A stretch of 64,000 bases of DNA from Pseudomonas fontis (GCF_028656955.1 NZ_JAMDGY010000014.1:62001-126000); one strand, 5' to 3'. Counted from the first letter of the stretch, positions 16,092-26,106 are shown. Program-made: numbers and translations. The notes: generated by a model from the letters alone, not told the origin.

Positions 16092-16979
16092 ATGTCTTCG
16101 CGTGAAAACACCGGCATGGCCCTCGGCCTGCTCGGCGTCATCATCTTCAGCCTCACCCTGCCCATGACCCGCATCGTCGTTGAGGAAATGCACCCGCTGC
16201 TCAACGGCCTGGGCCGTGCCCTGCTGGCGGCGATTCCAGCGGCGGCGCTGTTGCTCTGGCGCCGCGAGAAGTGGCCGACCTGGCAACAGGTCAAGGGCCT
16301 GAGCCTGGTGGCGTTGGGGGTGATTCTCGGGTTTCCGGTGTTCTCGGCCTGGGCCATGCAGACGGTGCCGGCTTCCCACGGGGCGCTGGTCAATGGCTTG
16401 CAGCCGTTGTGCGTGGTGATCTATGCCGCGTGGTTGTCCCATGAACGGCCGTCGAAAGCCTTCTGGGCCTGGGCCGCGCTGGGCAGTGCGTTGGTGCTGG
16501 CCTACGCGATGATCATGGGCGCCGGGCAGATCCAGGCCGGCGACCTGTTGATGCTGGCGGCCATTGCCGTGGGCGGGCTGGGGTATGCCGAAGGGGGTCG
16601 CCTGGCGCGGGAGATGGGCGGCTGGCAAGTGATCTGCTGGGCGCTGGTGCTGTCCAGCCCGTTGTTGCTGGGGCCGGTGGTGTACCTGGCGCTGCAACAG
16701 AGCACACCGATCAGCCCGAAGGCCTGGTGGGCATTCGGCTATGTGTCGTTGTTCTCGCAGTTCATCGGCTTCTTTGCCTGGTACGCGGGGCTGGCACTGG
16801 GCGGGATTGCGCGGGTGAGCCAGGTGCAGCTGCTGCAGATCTTCTTCACCATCGCGCTTTCGGCCCTGTTCTTTGGCGAACACGTGGAGCCGATTACCTG
16901 GCTGTTTGCCGGCGGGGTGATTTTGACCGTGGTGTTGGGGCGTCGCGCCAAAGTATATCCAGCGCCCCGTTCTGTGTAG
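16092..16979 (+). CDS. EamA/DMT family transporter
   Basis: 295-aa inner-membrane protein with ten hydrophobic segments in two EamA repeats (about 8-140 and 150-285). DMT carriers of this size export amino acids, metabolites or drugs. The phrases FPVFSAWAMQTVPASHGALVNGLQP and SQFIGFFAWYAGLALGGIARVSQVQLLQ are typical of the RhaT/EamA group. It is not obviously linked to the receptor upstream, since 136 bp and a hairpin separate them. The TAG stop is built into the left end of a palindromic repeat. Substrate unknown. Confidence 0.85.
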   Translation: MSSRENTGMALGLLGVIIFSLTLPMTRIVVEEMHPLLNGLGRALLAAIPAAALLLWRREKWPTWQQVKGLSLVALGVILGFPVFSAWAMQTVPASHGALVNGLQPLCVVIYAAWLSHERPSKAFWAWAALGSALVLAYAMIMGAGQIQAGDLLMLAAIAVGGLGYAEGGRLAREMGGWQVICWALVLSSPLLLGPVVYLALQQSTPISPKAWWAFGYVSLFSQFIGFFAWYAGLALGGIARVSQVQLLQIFFTIALSALFFGEHVEPITWLFAGGVILTVVLGRRAKVYPAPRSV

Positions 16980-17071
16980 CCGCTGCCGGCAGGTTGCGCT
17001 GGAGTCCGTCAGGGCTGCCAAAAGCCGCGCCTGCTTTGCAGGCGAGCGCAGCCTGTCGGCAGCGGCTACAA
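16975..17071. repeat. Palindromic intergenic repeat, class 2 (complete copy)
   Basis: A 97-bp element with inverted ends TGTAGCCGCTGCCG and CGGCAGCGGCTACA, and an internal GCCTGCTTTGCAGGC hairpin. Related copies lie at 30550-30619 (left end missing) and 47987-48083. It differs from the GGGAGCCGGC REP family. Confidence 0.75.
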
Positions 17072-17082
17072 GTGATCCAGGG

Positions 17083-18300
17083 TCAGGCGGGCAGCAGCCC
17101 GTCCGCCACCAGCAATGTCTCCAGACAATGCTCCTTCACCCCATAGAACTCCTTCAACGCCTGGATCTTCTCCAGCAGCGCCCCGGCAGGCACCGGCTCG
17201 CGGCGCTTGGTGGCGAGGATCATCTTGTTCTTGTTGGTGTGCTCCAACGAGATGAACTCGAACACCTTGGTGTCATACCCGCACGCCTCCAGGTACAACG
17301 CACGCAAGCTGTCCGTCAGCATCTCCGCCTGCTGGCCCAGGTGCAGCCCGTATTGCAGCATCGGCTTGAGCAACCCCGGCGTGTGCAACTGCGGGCGGAT
17401 CTGCTTGTGGCAGCACGGCGAACACATGATGATCGCCGCCCCGCAACGAATCCCGGTATGGATCGCATAGTCAGTGGCAATATCGCAGGCGTGCAAGGCA
17501 ATCATCACCTCGATCGCACTCGGCACCACGCTGCGCACATCACCATGCTCGAACACCAGCCCCGGATGCTCCAGGCGCGCCGCAGCGCCATTGCACAGGT
17601 CGACCATGTCCTGGCGCAGCTCGACACCAGTCACCTGCGCCTCACGCTGCAAGGTATTGCGCAGGTAGTCGTGAATGGCAAACGTCAGGTAGCCCTTGCC
17701 CGAACCGAAGTCCGCCACCCGCAACGCTTGATCCGCAGCCAACGGCGCGGTATTCAGCGCGTGGGAAAACACCTCGATGAACTTGTTGATCTGCTTCCAC
17801 TTGCGCGACATCGCCGGGATCAGCGCGTGCTGCTTGTCGGTGACACCCAGGTCCTGGAGGAACGGCCGGCTCAGTTCCAGGTAGCGTCTCTTCTCCCGGT
17901 CATGCTCCCCCGCCGGCACCTGGCGCTCCTGCTGCACGGCATTGCGGTGCAGCATCGGCTTGCCCTTCTTGCTGAACTCCAGCTGCACTTCATCGCTCAG
18001 GCTGAGCAGGTGCGCATTGCGAAACGACGCCGGCAACAGCTCGGCAATCAACGCCTGCGCTTCATCCAGCGCCAGGTTGCGGGTGATGTCGCGGGTCTTG
18101 TAGCGGTAGACGAACGACAGGCTGGCCTGCCCCTTGACCACCAACGGCTTGGCGGTAACCCGCTGCAAATCAGCTTCGCTGCCGACATGGCGGGCCAGCA
18201 CCAGCTTGATGAAGGCTTCCTGTTGCAGGGCAGTCGAGAGCAGCGCCAGGAACTGCGCACGCGCATCCGGCGCGGTCTGGGCGGTGGAGGTTACGGACAT
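17083..18300 (-). CDS. Class I SAM-dependent methyltransferase (Methyltransf_32-like)
   Basis: 405-aa cytoplasmic methyltransferase with a 180-residue N-terminal extension. The SAM-binding core begins with VADFGSGKGYLTFAIHDYL and continues with GVELRQDMVDL and a DVRS acidic loop. IALHACDIATDYAI and MCSPCCHKQIRPQL are typical of the GSTCD/METTL25-like Methyltransf_32 family, whose better-known members act on RNA; the CCHKQ motif may be the substrate site. The ATG at 18300 gives the expected start; the open frame runs further upstream without support. It stands alone, and the substrate is unknown. Confidence 0.8.
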   Translation of the reverse strand: MSVTSTAQTAPDARAQFLALLSTALQQEAFIKLVLARHVGSEADLQRVTAKPLVVKGQASLSFVYRYKTRDITRNLALDEAQALIAELLPASFRNAHLLSLSDEVQLEFSKKGKPMLHRNAVQQERQVPAGEHDREKRRYLELSRPFLQDLGVTDKQHALIPAMSRKWKQINKFIEVFSHALNTAPLAADQALRVADFGSGKGYLTFAIHDYLRNTLQREAQVTGVELRQDMVDLCNGAAARLEHPGLVFEHGDVRSVVPSAIEVMIALHACDIATDYAIHTGIRCGAAIIMCSPCCHKQIRPQLHTPGLLKPMLQYGLHLGQQAEMLTDSLRALYLEACGYDTKVFEFISLEHTNKNKMILATKRREPVPAGALLEKIQALKEFYGVKEHCLETLLVADGLLPA

Positions 18301-18401
18301 GGGGACGGGTGCCTCGGGAATGACGGGGGCGCCAAAGGCGCGCAATGCCGGGCATTTTACGTGGATGCCCGGCATAGGCCCAGCGTTTGTCGATCAGCGC
18401 T

Positions 18402-19019
18402 TCAGTTGAGGATCACCAGGCGGTTGGGCAACTCGTTGCGCTCCTGGGTCAGCGGCACGTGCTGGCTGAGCAAATCGCCGCAGGCTTCGATACAGCTGAC
18501 AAAGCCCTGCAAGGTCTGGCCCTGGCGTACCTGTTCGGTAAACGCGCGCACGATACCTTCCCAGGCCTGGTCGTCCAGGTGCCGCGAGATGCCCTCGTCC
18601 ACCAGGATCTCGACATAGCGCTCGGCCTCGCTGACGAAGATCAGCACACCGGTGCTGCCCACCGTGTGGTGCAGGTTCTGCTCAAGAAACTGCCGCCGTG
18701 CCAGGTTCGACGCCCGCCAATGCCGTACGGTCCGTGGAATCAGCCGGGTGGTCAGCATCGGTAGCCTGAACAGCAGGCACAGGACGAGAAAAGTCACCCA
18801 CTGCACGATCAGCAGCCAGTGCCCGCTGAACCAGCCCATCAGGTAATAGATGACCCCCGGCACCACCAGCGCCAGCAGGCTGGCCCAGAGCAACGGAATA
18901 TAGGCGTAGTCGTCGGCGCGGGCGGCCAGCACCGTGACCAGTTCGGCATCGGTGCGCTTTTCCACCTGGGCGATCGCCTCGGCGACCTGACGTTGTTCGA
19001 ACTCGCTGAGCAGGGCCAT
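18402..19019 (-). CDS. TPM domain membrane protein
   Basis: 205-aa protein with two adjacent membrane segments (about 43-85) inserted in a TPM (YgcG/Psb32) domain, whose C-terminal half has GVLIFVSEAERYVEILVDEGI and AWEGIVRAF. It is the third gene of a LemA-TPM-TPM operon, a combination conserved in many bacteria; TPM domains have been linked to phosphatase or protein-quality functions, but the role here is not known. I use the ATG at 19019; a GTG four codons upstream (19031) is an alternative. It is 30 bp from the preceding TPM gene. Confidence 0.82.
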   Translation of the reverse strand: MALLSEFEQRQVAEAIAQVEKRTDAELVTVLAARADDYAYIPLLWASLLALVVPGVIYYLMGWFSGHWLLIVQWVTFLVLCLLFRLPMLTTRLIPRTVRHWRASNLARRQFLEQNLHHTVGSTGVLIFVSEAERYVEILVDEGISRHLDDQAWEGIVRAFTEQVRQGQTLQGFVSCIEACGDLLSQHVPLTQERNELPNRLVILN

Positions 19020-19049
19020 AGCGCTGTTCACTTCTCTTTAGTTGTTGTT

Positions 19050-19790
19050 TTACCAGCCACCAGATGAACCGCCGCCACCAAAGCCGCCGCCACCACCACT
19101 GAAACCGCCACCACCGCCACCCCGGCCGCCGCCCAGGCCGCCAAAGCCTCCGCCGAAGCCGCCACCCATTCCGCCTGAACGGCCCCCGCCGCCCATGCCT
19201 TGCAGGGCAAAGACGATGATGATCATCAGAATGAACAGCCCTACCCCCCAGGCGGACGGGCCGTCTTCACGACCACCGCCGACGGCACGCGCAGGCTCGG
19301 CCAAGGGCTCGCCGCCGAGCACCTGGATGATCGCCGCCACGCCCTGGACAATGCCCTGGCTGAACTCGCCGCGCCGGAATGCCGGGGTGATCACGCTGTT
19401 GATGATGACCGAAGACTGCGCATCGGTCAGGCGTTCTTCCAGGCCATAGCCGACTTCGATGCGCAGCTTGCGCTCGTTCGGGGCGACGATCAACAGGGCT
19501 CCGTTATCCTTGCCTTTCTGGCCAATCCCCCAGAAACGGCCGAGCTGATAGCCGTAGTCCTCGATGCTTTCGCCCTGCAGGTCAGGCACGGTGACTACCA
19601 CCACCTGCTCGCCGCCACTGCGCTGTTCGTGGGCACTGAGCAGCTGTTCGAGCTGGCCGCGACTGGCCGCGTCGAGCAGGTGCGCGTCGTCCACCACCCG
19701 CCCGGTCAGCGCCGGGAAAACCGGCTCGGCACGCAGCAATGCGCTGGCCAGGAGCAGCCCCAGCAGCAGCGCGGCCTTGAATGCACGCAT
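19050..19790 (-). CDS. TPM domain protein (YgcG family), exported, with Gly-rich tail
   Basis: 246-aa envelope protein: signal peptide (1-21), a TPM domain (about 28-150, VVDDAHLLDA, EQVVVVTVPDLQGESIEDYG, GLLIV-like strand, RKLRIEVGYGLEERLTD), one membrane helix at about 181-196 and a cytoplasmic or free C-terminal tail that is almost only Gly, Ser and Phe (about 198-246). This matches YgcG-type proteins, where the Gly-rich tail is usual. It starts exactly where lemA ends (1-bp contact), so translation is coupled. The low-complexity tail makes the complementary strand proline-rich. Confidence 0.88.
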   Translation of the reverse strand: MRAFKAALLLGLLLASALLRAEPVFPALTGRVVDDAHLLDAASRGQLEQLLSAHEQRSGGEQVVVVTVPDLQGESIEDYGYQLGRFWGIGQKGKDNGALLIVAPNERKLRIEVGYGLEERLTDAQSSVIINSVITPAFRRGEFSQGIVQGVAAIIQVLGGEPLAEPARAVGGGREDGPSAWGVGLFILMIIIVFALQGMGGGGRSGGMGGGFGGGFGGLGGGRGGGGGGFSGGGGGFGGGGSSGGW

Positions 19791-20386
19791 CAGAATTTCA
19801 CTTCAGGCGCTTTGTCGGCATCGGCGGCAGTGGCCTCGAAGTTCTCGCGGATCGGCATGTCGCTGTACATCACGCTGTGCCAGAGACGCCCGGGGAAAGT
19901 GCGGATCTCGGTGTTGTAGCGCTGCACGGCGGCGATGAAGTCCTTGCGGGCCACGGCGATGCGGTTTTCCGTGCCTTCAAGCTGGGATTGCAGGGCGAGG
20001 AAGTTCTGGTTGGATTTCAGATCGGGGTAGCGTTCAGACACCACCATCAACCGCCCCAGCGCGCCACCCAGTTGCGATTGCGCCGCCTGGAACTGGCGCA
20101 GCTTCTCTGGATCGTCGAGGGTGCTGGCATCGACCTTGATCGAGGTCGCCTTGGCCCGCGCCTCGATCACCGCCGTCAGGGTGTCCTGTTCCTGCTTGGC
20201 ATAGCCCTTGACCGTTTCCACCAGGTTCGGGATCAGGTCGGCACGGCGCTGGTACTGGTTCTGCACCTGGGCCCAGGCCGCCTTGACCTGTTCGTAATAG
20301 TTGGGGATGTTGTTGATCCCGCAGCCGGCCAGCAGGCTGGTAAGCAGCACCAGCACCCCGAACCTTGCACCGTTGAGTACCTGCAT
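19790..20386 (-). CDS. lemA: LemA family lipoprotein
   Basis: 198-aa helical LemA protein anchored by a lipoprotein-like N-terminus (VLVLLTSLLAGC, lipobox Cys at about 22). The family core is evident: GINNIPNYYEQVKAAWAQVQ, YQRRADLIPNLVETVKGYA, then ARA(K/A)A and the helix with YPDLKSNQNFLALQSQLEGTENRI. First gene of the lemA-TPM-TPM operon. The ATG at 20386 has AAGGAG upstream. Function is poorly defined (envelope-associated). It is unrelated to the regulator once called LemA/GacS in Pseudomonas, so the symbol means the Pfam LemA family. Confidence 0.9.
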   Translation of the reverse strand: MQVLNGARFGVLVLLTSLLAGCGINNIPNYYEQVKAAWAQVQNQYQRRADLIPNLVETVKGYAKQEQDTLTAVIEARAKATSIKVDASTLDDPEKLRQFQAAQSQLGGALGRLMVVSERYPDLKSNQNFLALQSQLEGTENRIAVARKDFIAAVQRYNTEIRTFPGRLWHSVMYSDMPIRENFEATAADADKAPEVKF

Positions 20387-20570
20387 CTGGGTAACACTCC
20401 TTGAGTCTGCGTAAAGCATCGGACTTGAGGCATAATCCGTGACCGCCGCTGGATCGCGATGGCCCGATCGGCTAAAAGATGCCCCGGCAAACTACAACAA
20501 TAGCCGCTTCCCCCATTTCGGCTGGGCAGTATCCACCGTGAATACTGCCGTAAGCCTAGAGAACTCATAA

Positions 20571-22862
20571 ATGAACAAGCTATGTTTGCTGGGTCTGCTC
20601 GTCAGCCTGGCCAGTCAGTCGGCCTTTGCCGCTGCCCCTGCCGAGCCCCTGAAGAACAAGGATGCCTTCATCGCAAACCTGATGAAGCAGATGACCGAAG
20701 ACGAGAAGATCGGCCAGTTGCGCCTGATCAGCATCGGCCCGGAAATGCCTCGTGAGCTGATCCGCAAGGAAATCGCCGCAGGGCGCATCGGCGGCACCTT
20801 CAACTCGATCACCCGCGACGAAAACCGGCCGATGCAGGACGCCGCCATGCGCGGGCGCCTGAAGATCCCGATGTTCTTCGCCTACGACGTGATCCACGGC
20901 CATCGCACGATCTTCCCGATCAGCCTGGGCCTGGCCGCCAGCTGGGACATGGACGCCATCGCCAAGGTAGGCCGCACTTCTGCCGTTGAAGCGGCCGCCG
21001 ACGGCATCGACATGACTTTCGCGCCGATGGTCGACATCGCCCGCGACCCACGTTGGGGCCGCACCAGCGAAGGCTTCGGCGAGGACACCTACCTGGTGTC
21101 GCGCATCTCGCGGGTCATGGTCGAGTCGTTCCAGGGCCAGAGCCCAGCCAACGCCGACAGCATCATGGCCGCGGTCAAGCACTTCGCCCTGTACGGCGCA
21201 GTGGAAGGCGGTCGCGACTACAACACGGTCGATATGAGCCCGGCCAAGATGTACAACGACTACCTGCCGCCGTACCGCGCCGCGATTGATGCCGGCGCTG
21301 GCGGGGTGATGGTCGCGCTGAACTCGATCAACGGCGTGCCGGCCACCTCCAACACCTGGCTGATGAACGACTTGCTGCGCAAGGAGTGGGGCTTCAAGGG
21401 TGTCACCGTCAGCGACCACGGCGCCATTGGCGAGCTGATCCGCCATGGCGTGGCCAAAGACGGCACCGAAGCGGCGAAACTGGCGATCAAGGCCGGTATC
21501 GACCTGAGCATGAACGACAGCCTGTATGGCGAAGACCTGCCCAAGCTGCTCAAGTCCGGCGACGTCAGCCAGACCGACCTGGACAACGCCGTGCGGGAAA
21601 TCCTCGGCGCGAAGTACGACATGGGCCTGTTCAAGGACCCGTACGTGCGCATCGGCGTGGCCAGCGAAGACCCGGCCGACACCTATGCCGACAGCCGCCT
21701 GCACCGCGAAGCCGCGCGTGACGTTGCACGCCGCAGCCTGGTATTGCTGGAAAACCGCAACCAGACCCTGCCGCTGAAAAAAGCCGGGACCATCGCCCTG
21801 GTCGGCCCGCTGGCCGATGCCCCCATCGACATGATGGGCAGCTGGGCGGCGGCTGGCCGTCCGCACCAGTCGGTGACCGTGCGTGAAGGCTTGCGCCGCG
21901 CGCTGGGTGACCAGGCCAAGGTGATCTATGCCAAGGGCTCGAACGTCACTGGCGACAAGGCCATCGTCGACTACCTGAACTTCCTCAACTTCGACGCCCC
22001 GGAAATCGTTGACGACCCGCGCCCTGCGGCGGTGATGATCGCCGAAGCGGTCAAGGCGGCGAAACAGTCCGATGTGGTGGTGGCCGTGGTCGGTGAGTCG
22101 CGTGGCATGTCCCACGAATCGTCCAGCCGCACCACCCTGGAAATCCCGGCCAGCCAGCGCGAGCTGATCAAGGCCCTGAAAGCCACCGGCAAGCCGCTGG
22201 TCCTGGTGTTGATGAACGGCCGCCCACTGGCCCTGGCCTGGGAGCGCGAGCAGGCTGACGCGATTCTGGAAACCTGGTTCAGCGGCACCGAAGGCGGCAA
22301 CGCCATCGCCGACGTACTGTTCGGTGACTACAACCCGTCGGGCAAGCTGGCCATCACCTTCCCGCGTTCGGTCGGGCAGATCCCGATGTACTACAACCAC
22401 CTGCGCATCGGCCGGCCGTTCACCCCGGGCAAGCCAGGCAACTACACCTCGCAGTACTTCGAAGAGCCTAACGGCCCGCTGTATCCGTTCGGCTACGGCC
22501 TGAGCTACAGCGACTTCAGCCTGTCGAACCTGAGCCTGTCGAGCAAGACCCTGAAGAAAGGCCAGACCCTGGATGCCAGCATCCAGGTGAAGAACACCGG
22601 CAAACATGACGGTGAAACCGTGGTGCAGCTGTACGTGCAGGACGTGGCCGCTTCGATGAGCCGCCCGGTGCAGGAACTGAAGAACTTCCAGAAAGTCATG
22701 CTCAAGGCGGGTGAGGAACGCACCCTGCACTTCAGCATCAGCGAAGAAGAACTGAAGTTCTGGAACAACCAACTGCAGTTCGCAGCCGAGCCGGGTGACT
22801 TCAACATCCTGATCGGTCTCGACTCCCAAGCGGTACAACAGCAGACGTTCGAACTGCTGTAA
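20571..22862 (+). CDS. bglX: Periplasmic beta-glucosidase BglX (GH3)
   Basis: 763-aa glycoside hydrolase family 3 enzyme, the length of E. coli BglX (765 aa). A signal peptide (1-20) sends it to the periplasm. The N-terminal TIM barrel carries the nucleophile motif VTVSDHGAIGEL with D282; KHFALYGAVEGGRDYN supplies the conserved K-H. The alpha/beta sandwich (about 390-610) and C-terminal fibronectin-III-like domain (about 665-755) follow. It hydrolyses beta-linked glucosides and oligosaccharides. It is divergent from lemA over 184 bp. The sensor kinase gene starts 62 bp downstream on the same strand but appears functionally separate. Confidence 0.94.
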   Translation: MNKLCLLGLLVSLASQSAFAAAPAEPLKNKDAFIANLMKQMTEDEKIGQLRLISIGPEMPRELIRKEIAAGRIGGTFNSITRDENRPMQDAAMRGRLKIPMFFAYDVIHGHRTIFPISLGLAASWDMDAIAKVGRTSAVEAAADGIDMTFAPMVDIARDPRWGRTSEGFGEDTYLVSRISRVMVESFQGQSPANADSIMAAVKHFALYGAVEGGRDYNTVDMSPAKMYNDYLPPYRAAIDAGAGGVMVALNSINGVPATSNTWLMNDLLRKEWGFKGVTVSDHGAIGELIRHGVAKDGTEAAKLAIKAGIDLSMNDSLYGEDLPKLLKSGDVSQTDLDNAVREILGAKYDMGLFKDPYVRIGVASEDPADTYADSRLHREAARDVARRSLVLLENRNQTLPLKKAGTIALVGPLADAPIDMMGSWAAAGRPHQSVTVREGLRRALGDQAKVIYAKGSNVTGDKAIVDYLNFLNFDAPEIVDDPRPAAVMIAEAVKAAKQSDVVVAVVGESRGMSHESSSRTTLEIPASQRELIKALKATGKPLVLVLMNGRPLALAWEREQADAILETWFSGTEGGNAIADVLFGDYNPSGKLAITFPRSVGQIPMYYNHLRIGRPFTPGKPGNYTSQYFEEPNGPLYPFGYGLSYSDFSLSNLSLSSKTLKKGQTLDASIQVKNTGKHDGETVVQLYVQDVAASMSRPVQELKNFQKVMLKAGEERTLHFSISEEELKFWNNQLQFAAEPGDFNILIGLDSQAVQQQTFELL

Positions 22863-22924
22863 GCCGCTGCCATGCTCACGGGGAAGTGCCAGGATGCCTT
22901 CCCCATTGCCGGGAAGTGCCTGCC

Positions 22925-24682
22925 ATGCCTTTTTCCTTTCGTGCCCTGCGCCTGGGCCTGATCCTGTTGTTGATTACCGCCGGCACCCTGCTGGCCGCCG
23001 GTTGGGCCATGCACCATGCCGAACGCCAGGCCATCGTCGAAGATGCCGGGCGTGCCAGCCAGCAACTGAACCTCTACGCCACCTCGCTGCACACCCTGAT
23101 CGAACGCTACCGCGCCCTGCCGGCCGTGTTGGCGCTGGACCCGGAATTGATCAACGCACTCGGTGCCCCGGTGGGTGAAGCTACCCAGGACGCGCTGAAC
23201 CGCAAACTTGAACGCATCAACGGCGCGGCCAACTCCTCGACCCTGGAGCTGCTCGACCGCACCGGCCTGGCCGTGGCCGCCAGCAACTGGCGCCTGCCGA
23301 CCACCTATGTCGGGCAGAACTACGGCTTTCGTCCGTACTTCAAGCAAACCCGCACCCAGGGCAGCGGGCGTTTCTATGCCGTGGGTGTCACCAGCGGCAT
23401 TCCGGGGTACTTCCTCTCCAGTGCGGTCACCAGCGAGCACGGCGACTTCCTCGGCGCCATGGTGGTCAAGCTGGAGTTCCCTGAACTGGAGCGTGAATGG
23501 GGCCAGGGCAATGACCTGCTGCTGGTCAGCGATGCCCGCGGCATCATCTTCATCGCCAACCAGGAAGGCTGGCGCTACCGCGAGTTGAGGCCATTGTCGG
23601 CCGCCGACTTCAATGAGCTGGAAGCCACCCGCCAATACGACAAGCAGGCCTTGGTGCCGTTGCAACGCCAGGTGATGAACCGTTTCGACGACAACAGCAA
23701 CCTGGTGCGTGTTCAGGGCCCGGAAGGCAACCTCGACTACCTCTGGGAAAGCCTGCCGCTGGAAGCCGAAGGCTGGACCCTGCACCTGCTGCGCAAACCG
23801 CAGCCCAGCGACGAAGGCCGCAATGCCGGCCTCGCGGCGGCGGCGATCTGGCTGACCCTGGTGTTCGCCATCCTCTTCATCAACCAGCGCATGCGCCTGG
23901 CCCGCCTGCGTCGGCGCAGCCGGCAGGAGCTGGAAGCCTTGGTCGAAGCCCGCACCCGCGACCTGCGCACCGCGCAAGAAGGCCTTGTGCAATCGACCAA
24001 GCTGGCGGCGCTGGGGCAGATGTCCGCCGCCCTCGCCCATGAGCTGAACCAGCCGCTGACCACCCAGCGCATGCAACTGGCCAGCCTGCGCCTGCTGCTC
24101 GACAACGAGCGTCTCGACGAGGCGCGCAAGGCCTTGCAGCCGCTGGAGCAGATGCTCACGCGCATGGCCGCGCTCACCGGCCACCTGAAGACCTTCGCAC
24201 GCAACAGCCCCAGTGGCCTGCGCGAGCGTCTGGACCTGGCCACCGTGGTCGACCAGGCGCTGCAATTGCTCGACCCGCGGATCCGCGCCGAGGAAGTCAG
24301 CACGGCGCTGTACCTGGCCCGTCCGGCCTGGGTGCGGGGCGATTCGATTCGCCTCGAGCAGGTGTTGATCAACCTGCTGCGCAACGCCCTCGATGCCATG
24401 GCCGACAAGCACTACAAACGCCTGGAAGTACGTATCGATGCCCAGGGCGAGCACTGGTGCCTGAGCGTGCTCGACAGTGGCGGCGGCATCGGCGAAGCCG
24501 ACCTGAGCAAGGTCTTCGACCCGTTCTTCACCACCAAGCCGGTCGGTGAAGGCCTGGGGCTGGGCCTGGCGATTTCCTATGGCATCATCCACGAAGCCGG
24601 CGGCCGCCTGCAGGTCGAGAACCAGCCTGGCGGCGCCCGTTTCAGCTTCACCTTGCCCATCGATCCGGAGCCTGCATGTTGA
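22925..24682 (+). CDS. dctB: Sensor histidine kinase DctB/MifS type
   Basis: 585-aa membrane sensor kinase of the C4/C5-dicarboxylate group. A membrane segment at about 8-28 leads into a double-Cache periplasmic sensor (about 35-285, with [20 protein letters not shown], the ligand-loop pattern of DctB), a second segment at about 300-320 and the kinase core. The phosphoacceptor is H372 in [14 protein letters not shown]1 and G2 boxes ([18 protein letters not shown]) are intact. The stop overlaps the response-regulator ATG. Downstream is an alpha-ketoglutarate-type permease, so the ligand is likelier alpha-ketoglutarate or glutarate, as for P. aeruginosa MifS, than a C4 acid. DctB is the family name. 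Confidence 0.88.
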   Translation: MPFSFRALRLGLILLLITAGTLLAAGWAMHHAERQAIVEDAGRASQQLNLYATSLHTLIERYRALPAVLALDPELINALGAPVGEATQDALNRKLERINGAANSSTLELLDRTGLAVAASNWRLPTTYVGQNYGFRPYFKQTRTQGSGRFYAVGVTSGIPGYFLSSAVTSEHGDFLGAMVVKLEFPELEREWGQGNDLLLVSDARGIIFIANQEGWRYRELRPLSAADFNELEATRQYDKQALVPLQRQVMNRFDDNSNLVRVQGPEGNLDYLWESLPLEAEGWTLHLLRKPQPSDEGRNAGLAAAAIWLTLVFAILFINQRMRLARLRRRSRQELEALVEARTRDLRTAQEGLVQSTKLAALGQMSAALAHELNQPLTTQRMQLASLRLLLDNERLDEARKALQPLEQMLTRMAALTGHLKTFARNSPSGLRERLDLATVVDQALQLLDPRIRAEEVSTALYLARPAWVRGDSIRLEQVLINLLRNALDAMADKHYKRLEVRIDAQGEHWCLSVLDSGGGIGEADLSKVFDPFFTTKPVGEGLGLGLAISYGIIHEAGGRLQVENQPGGARFSFTLPIDPEPAC

Positions 24683-26010
24683 ATTCGGTGATAGTCGTCG
24701 ACGATGAAGCCAGTATCCGCACGGCGGTCGAACAATGGCTGGGCCTGAGCGGCTTCGATGTCCAGCTGTTCAGCCGCGCCGAGGACTGCCTGGCGCAGTT
24801 GCCGGCGCACTTCCCCGGGGTGATCCTCAGCGATGTGCGCATGCCCGGCATGGGCGGCCTGCAATTGCTCGAGCAACTGCAACAGCGTGACCCCGACCTG
24901 CCGGTGATTCTGCTCACCGGCCATGGCGACGTGCCGATGGCGGTCGAGGCCATGCGCAACGGCGCCTACGATTTCCTGGAAAAACCCTTCAGCCCGGAGA
25001 GCCTGCTCGGCAGCCTGCGCCGGGCCCTGGAAAAGCGCCAGTTGGTGCTGGAGAACCATCGCCTGCACGAACAGGCCGACCAGAAGGCGCTGCTGGAAAC
25101 CACCCTGCTGGGCATGTCGCAAGGCTTGCAGCAGTTGCGCCGGCAGGTGCTGGACCTGGCCAGCCTGCCGGTCAATGTGCTGATTCGCGGCGAGACCGGC
25201 AGTGGCAAGGAGCGGGTTGCCCGCTGCCTGCACGACTTCGGGCCACGGGCCGAGCAGCCGTTTGTCGCGCTGAACTGCGCAGCCATTCCCGAGCACCTGT
25301 TCGAAGCCGAGCTGTTCGGCCACGAAAGCGGCGCGTTCACCGGCGCCCAGGGCAAACGCATCGGCAAGCTGGAATACGCCAACGGCGGCACGGTGTTCCT
25401 CGATGAAATCGAAAGCATGCCACTGGCCCAACAGGCCAAGCTGCTGCGCGTGTTGCAGGAGCAGAAGCTGGAGCGCCTGGGCGCCAACCAGAGCATCAGC
25501 GTCGACCTGCGCATCATTGCCGCAACCAAGCCGGACCTGCTCGAAGAAGCCCGCGCCGGACGTTTTCGTGAAGACCTGGCCTATCGCCTGAACGTTGCCG
25601 AGTTGCACCTGGCGCCGCTGCGCGAGCGCCGCGAAGACATCCCGCTGCTGTTCGCCCACTTCGCGCGTTCCGCCGCCGAACGCCTGGGTCGCACGGCCCC
25701 GCCACTGAGCGGCGCACAGCTGGGCCGGCTGCTCAGCCACGACTGGCCGGGCAATGTCCGCGAACTGGCCAACGCTGCCGAACGTCACGCCCTGGGCCTG
25801 GGCGAGCCGCAGCCGTTGCTGAGCGAAGCTGGGCAATCGCTGGCCGCGCAGCAGGAAGCGTTCGAGGCGCAGTGCCTGCGCGCAGCCCTCAGCCGGCACA
25901 AAGGCGACATCAAGGCGGTGATGGAAGAGCTGCAACTGCCTCGGCGCACCCTCAACGAGAAAATGCAGCGCCACGCCCTGTTGCGCGAAGACTTCCTCGA
26001 CCGCGCCTAG
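24676..26010 (+). CDS. dctD: Sigma54-dependent response regulator DctD/MifR type
   Basis: 444-aa NtrC-class activator. The receiver domain (1-120) has D53 as phosphoacceptor (LSDVRMPG), the AAA+ domain (about 140-375) has Walker A GETGSGKE and the sigma54-contact loop GAFTGA, and a Fis-type helix-turn-helix lies at the end (KGDIKAVMEELQLPRRTLNEK). It should activate a sigma54 promoter; the only clear one nearby is at 26107-26123, before the permease gene. It overlaps the kinase gene by 7 bp. Orthologous logic: P. aeruginosa MifR activates the alpha-ketoglutarate transporter gene. Confidence 0.92.
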   Translation: MLNSVIVVDDEASIRTAVEQWLGLSGFDVQLFSRAEDCLAQLPAHFPGVILSDVRMPGMGGLQLLEQLQQRDPDLPVILLTGHGDVPMAVEAMRNGAYDFLEKPFSPESLLGSLRRALEKRQLVLENHRLHEQADQKALLETTLLGMSQGLQQLRRQVLDLASLPVNVLIRGETGSGKERVARCLHDFGPRAEQPFVALNCAAIPEHLFEAELFGHESGAFTGAQGKRIGKLEYANGGTVFLDEIESMPLAQQAKLLRVLQEQKLERLGANQSISVDLRIIAATKPDLLEEARAGRFREDLAYRLNVAELHLAPLRERREDIPLLFAHFARSAAERLGRTAPPLSGAQLGRLLSHDWPGNVRELANAAERHALGLGEPQPLLSEAGQSLAAQQEAFEAQCLRAALSRHKGDIKAVMEELQLPRRTLNEKMQRHALLREDFLDRA

Positions 26011-26019
26011 GCGCGATCG

Positions 26020-26064
26020 GCGGAATCTTGCTTATCAGTGGCCAGGCGATAAGCGGATTTCCGC
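26020..26064 (+). promoter_or_regulatory. Two possible enhancer sites for the DctD-type activator
   Basis: GCGGAATCTTGC (26020-26031) and GCGGATTTCCGC (26053-26064) agree at 8 of 12 positions and begin 33 bp apart, about three helical turns. The second is an inverted repeat GCGGA-TT-TCCGC. They lie about 80-115 bp upstream of the expected transcription start, where NtrC-class activators bind. Inferred from spacing and symmetry. Confidence 0.45.
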
Positions 26065-26106
26065 CTACAACTTCACGCAAACCCTTCTAGCTCGGGCGTT
26101 TCGCCC

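Noticed and set aside
19050..19200. Proline-rich plus-strand frame opposite the Gly-rich tail of the TPM protein
   Set aside because: It is the complement of glycine codons; the minus-strand protein has signal peptide, TPM domain and operon context.
20580..22838. Long minus-strand frame opposite bglX, and the similar one opposite dctB (22505-24592)
   Set aside because: Same codon-bias artefact; no ribosome site, no domain, and bglX and dctB are complete on the plus strand.
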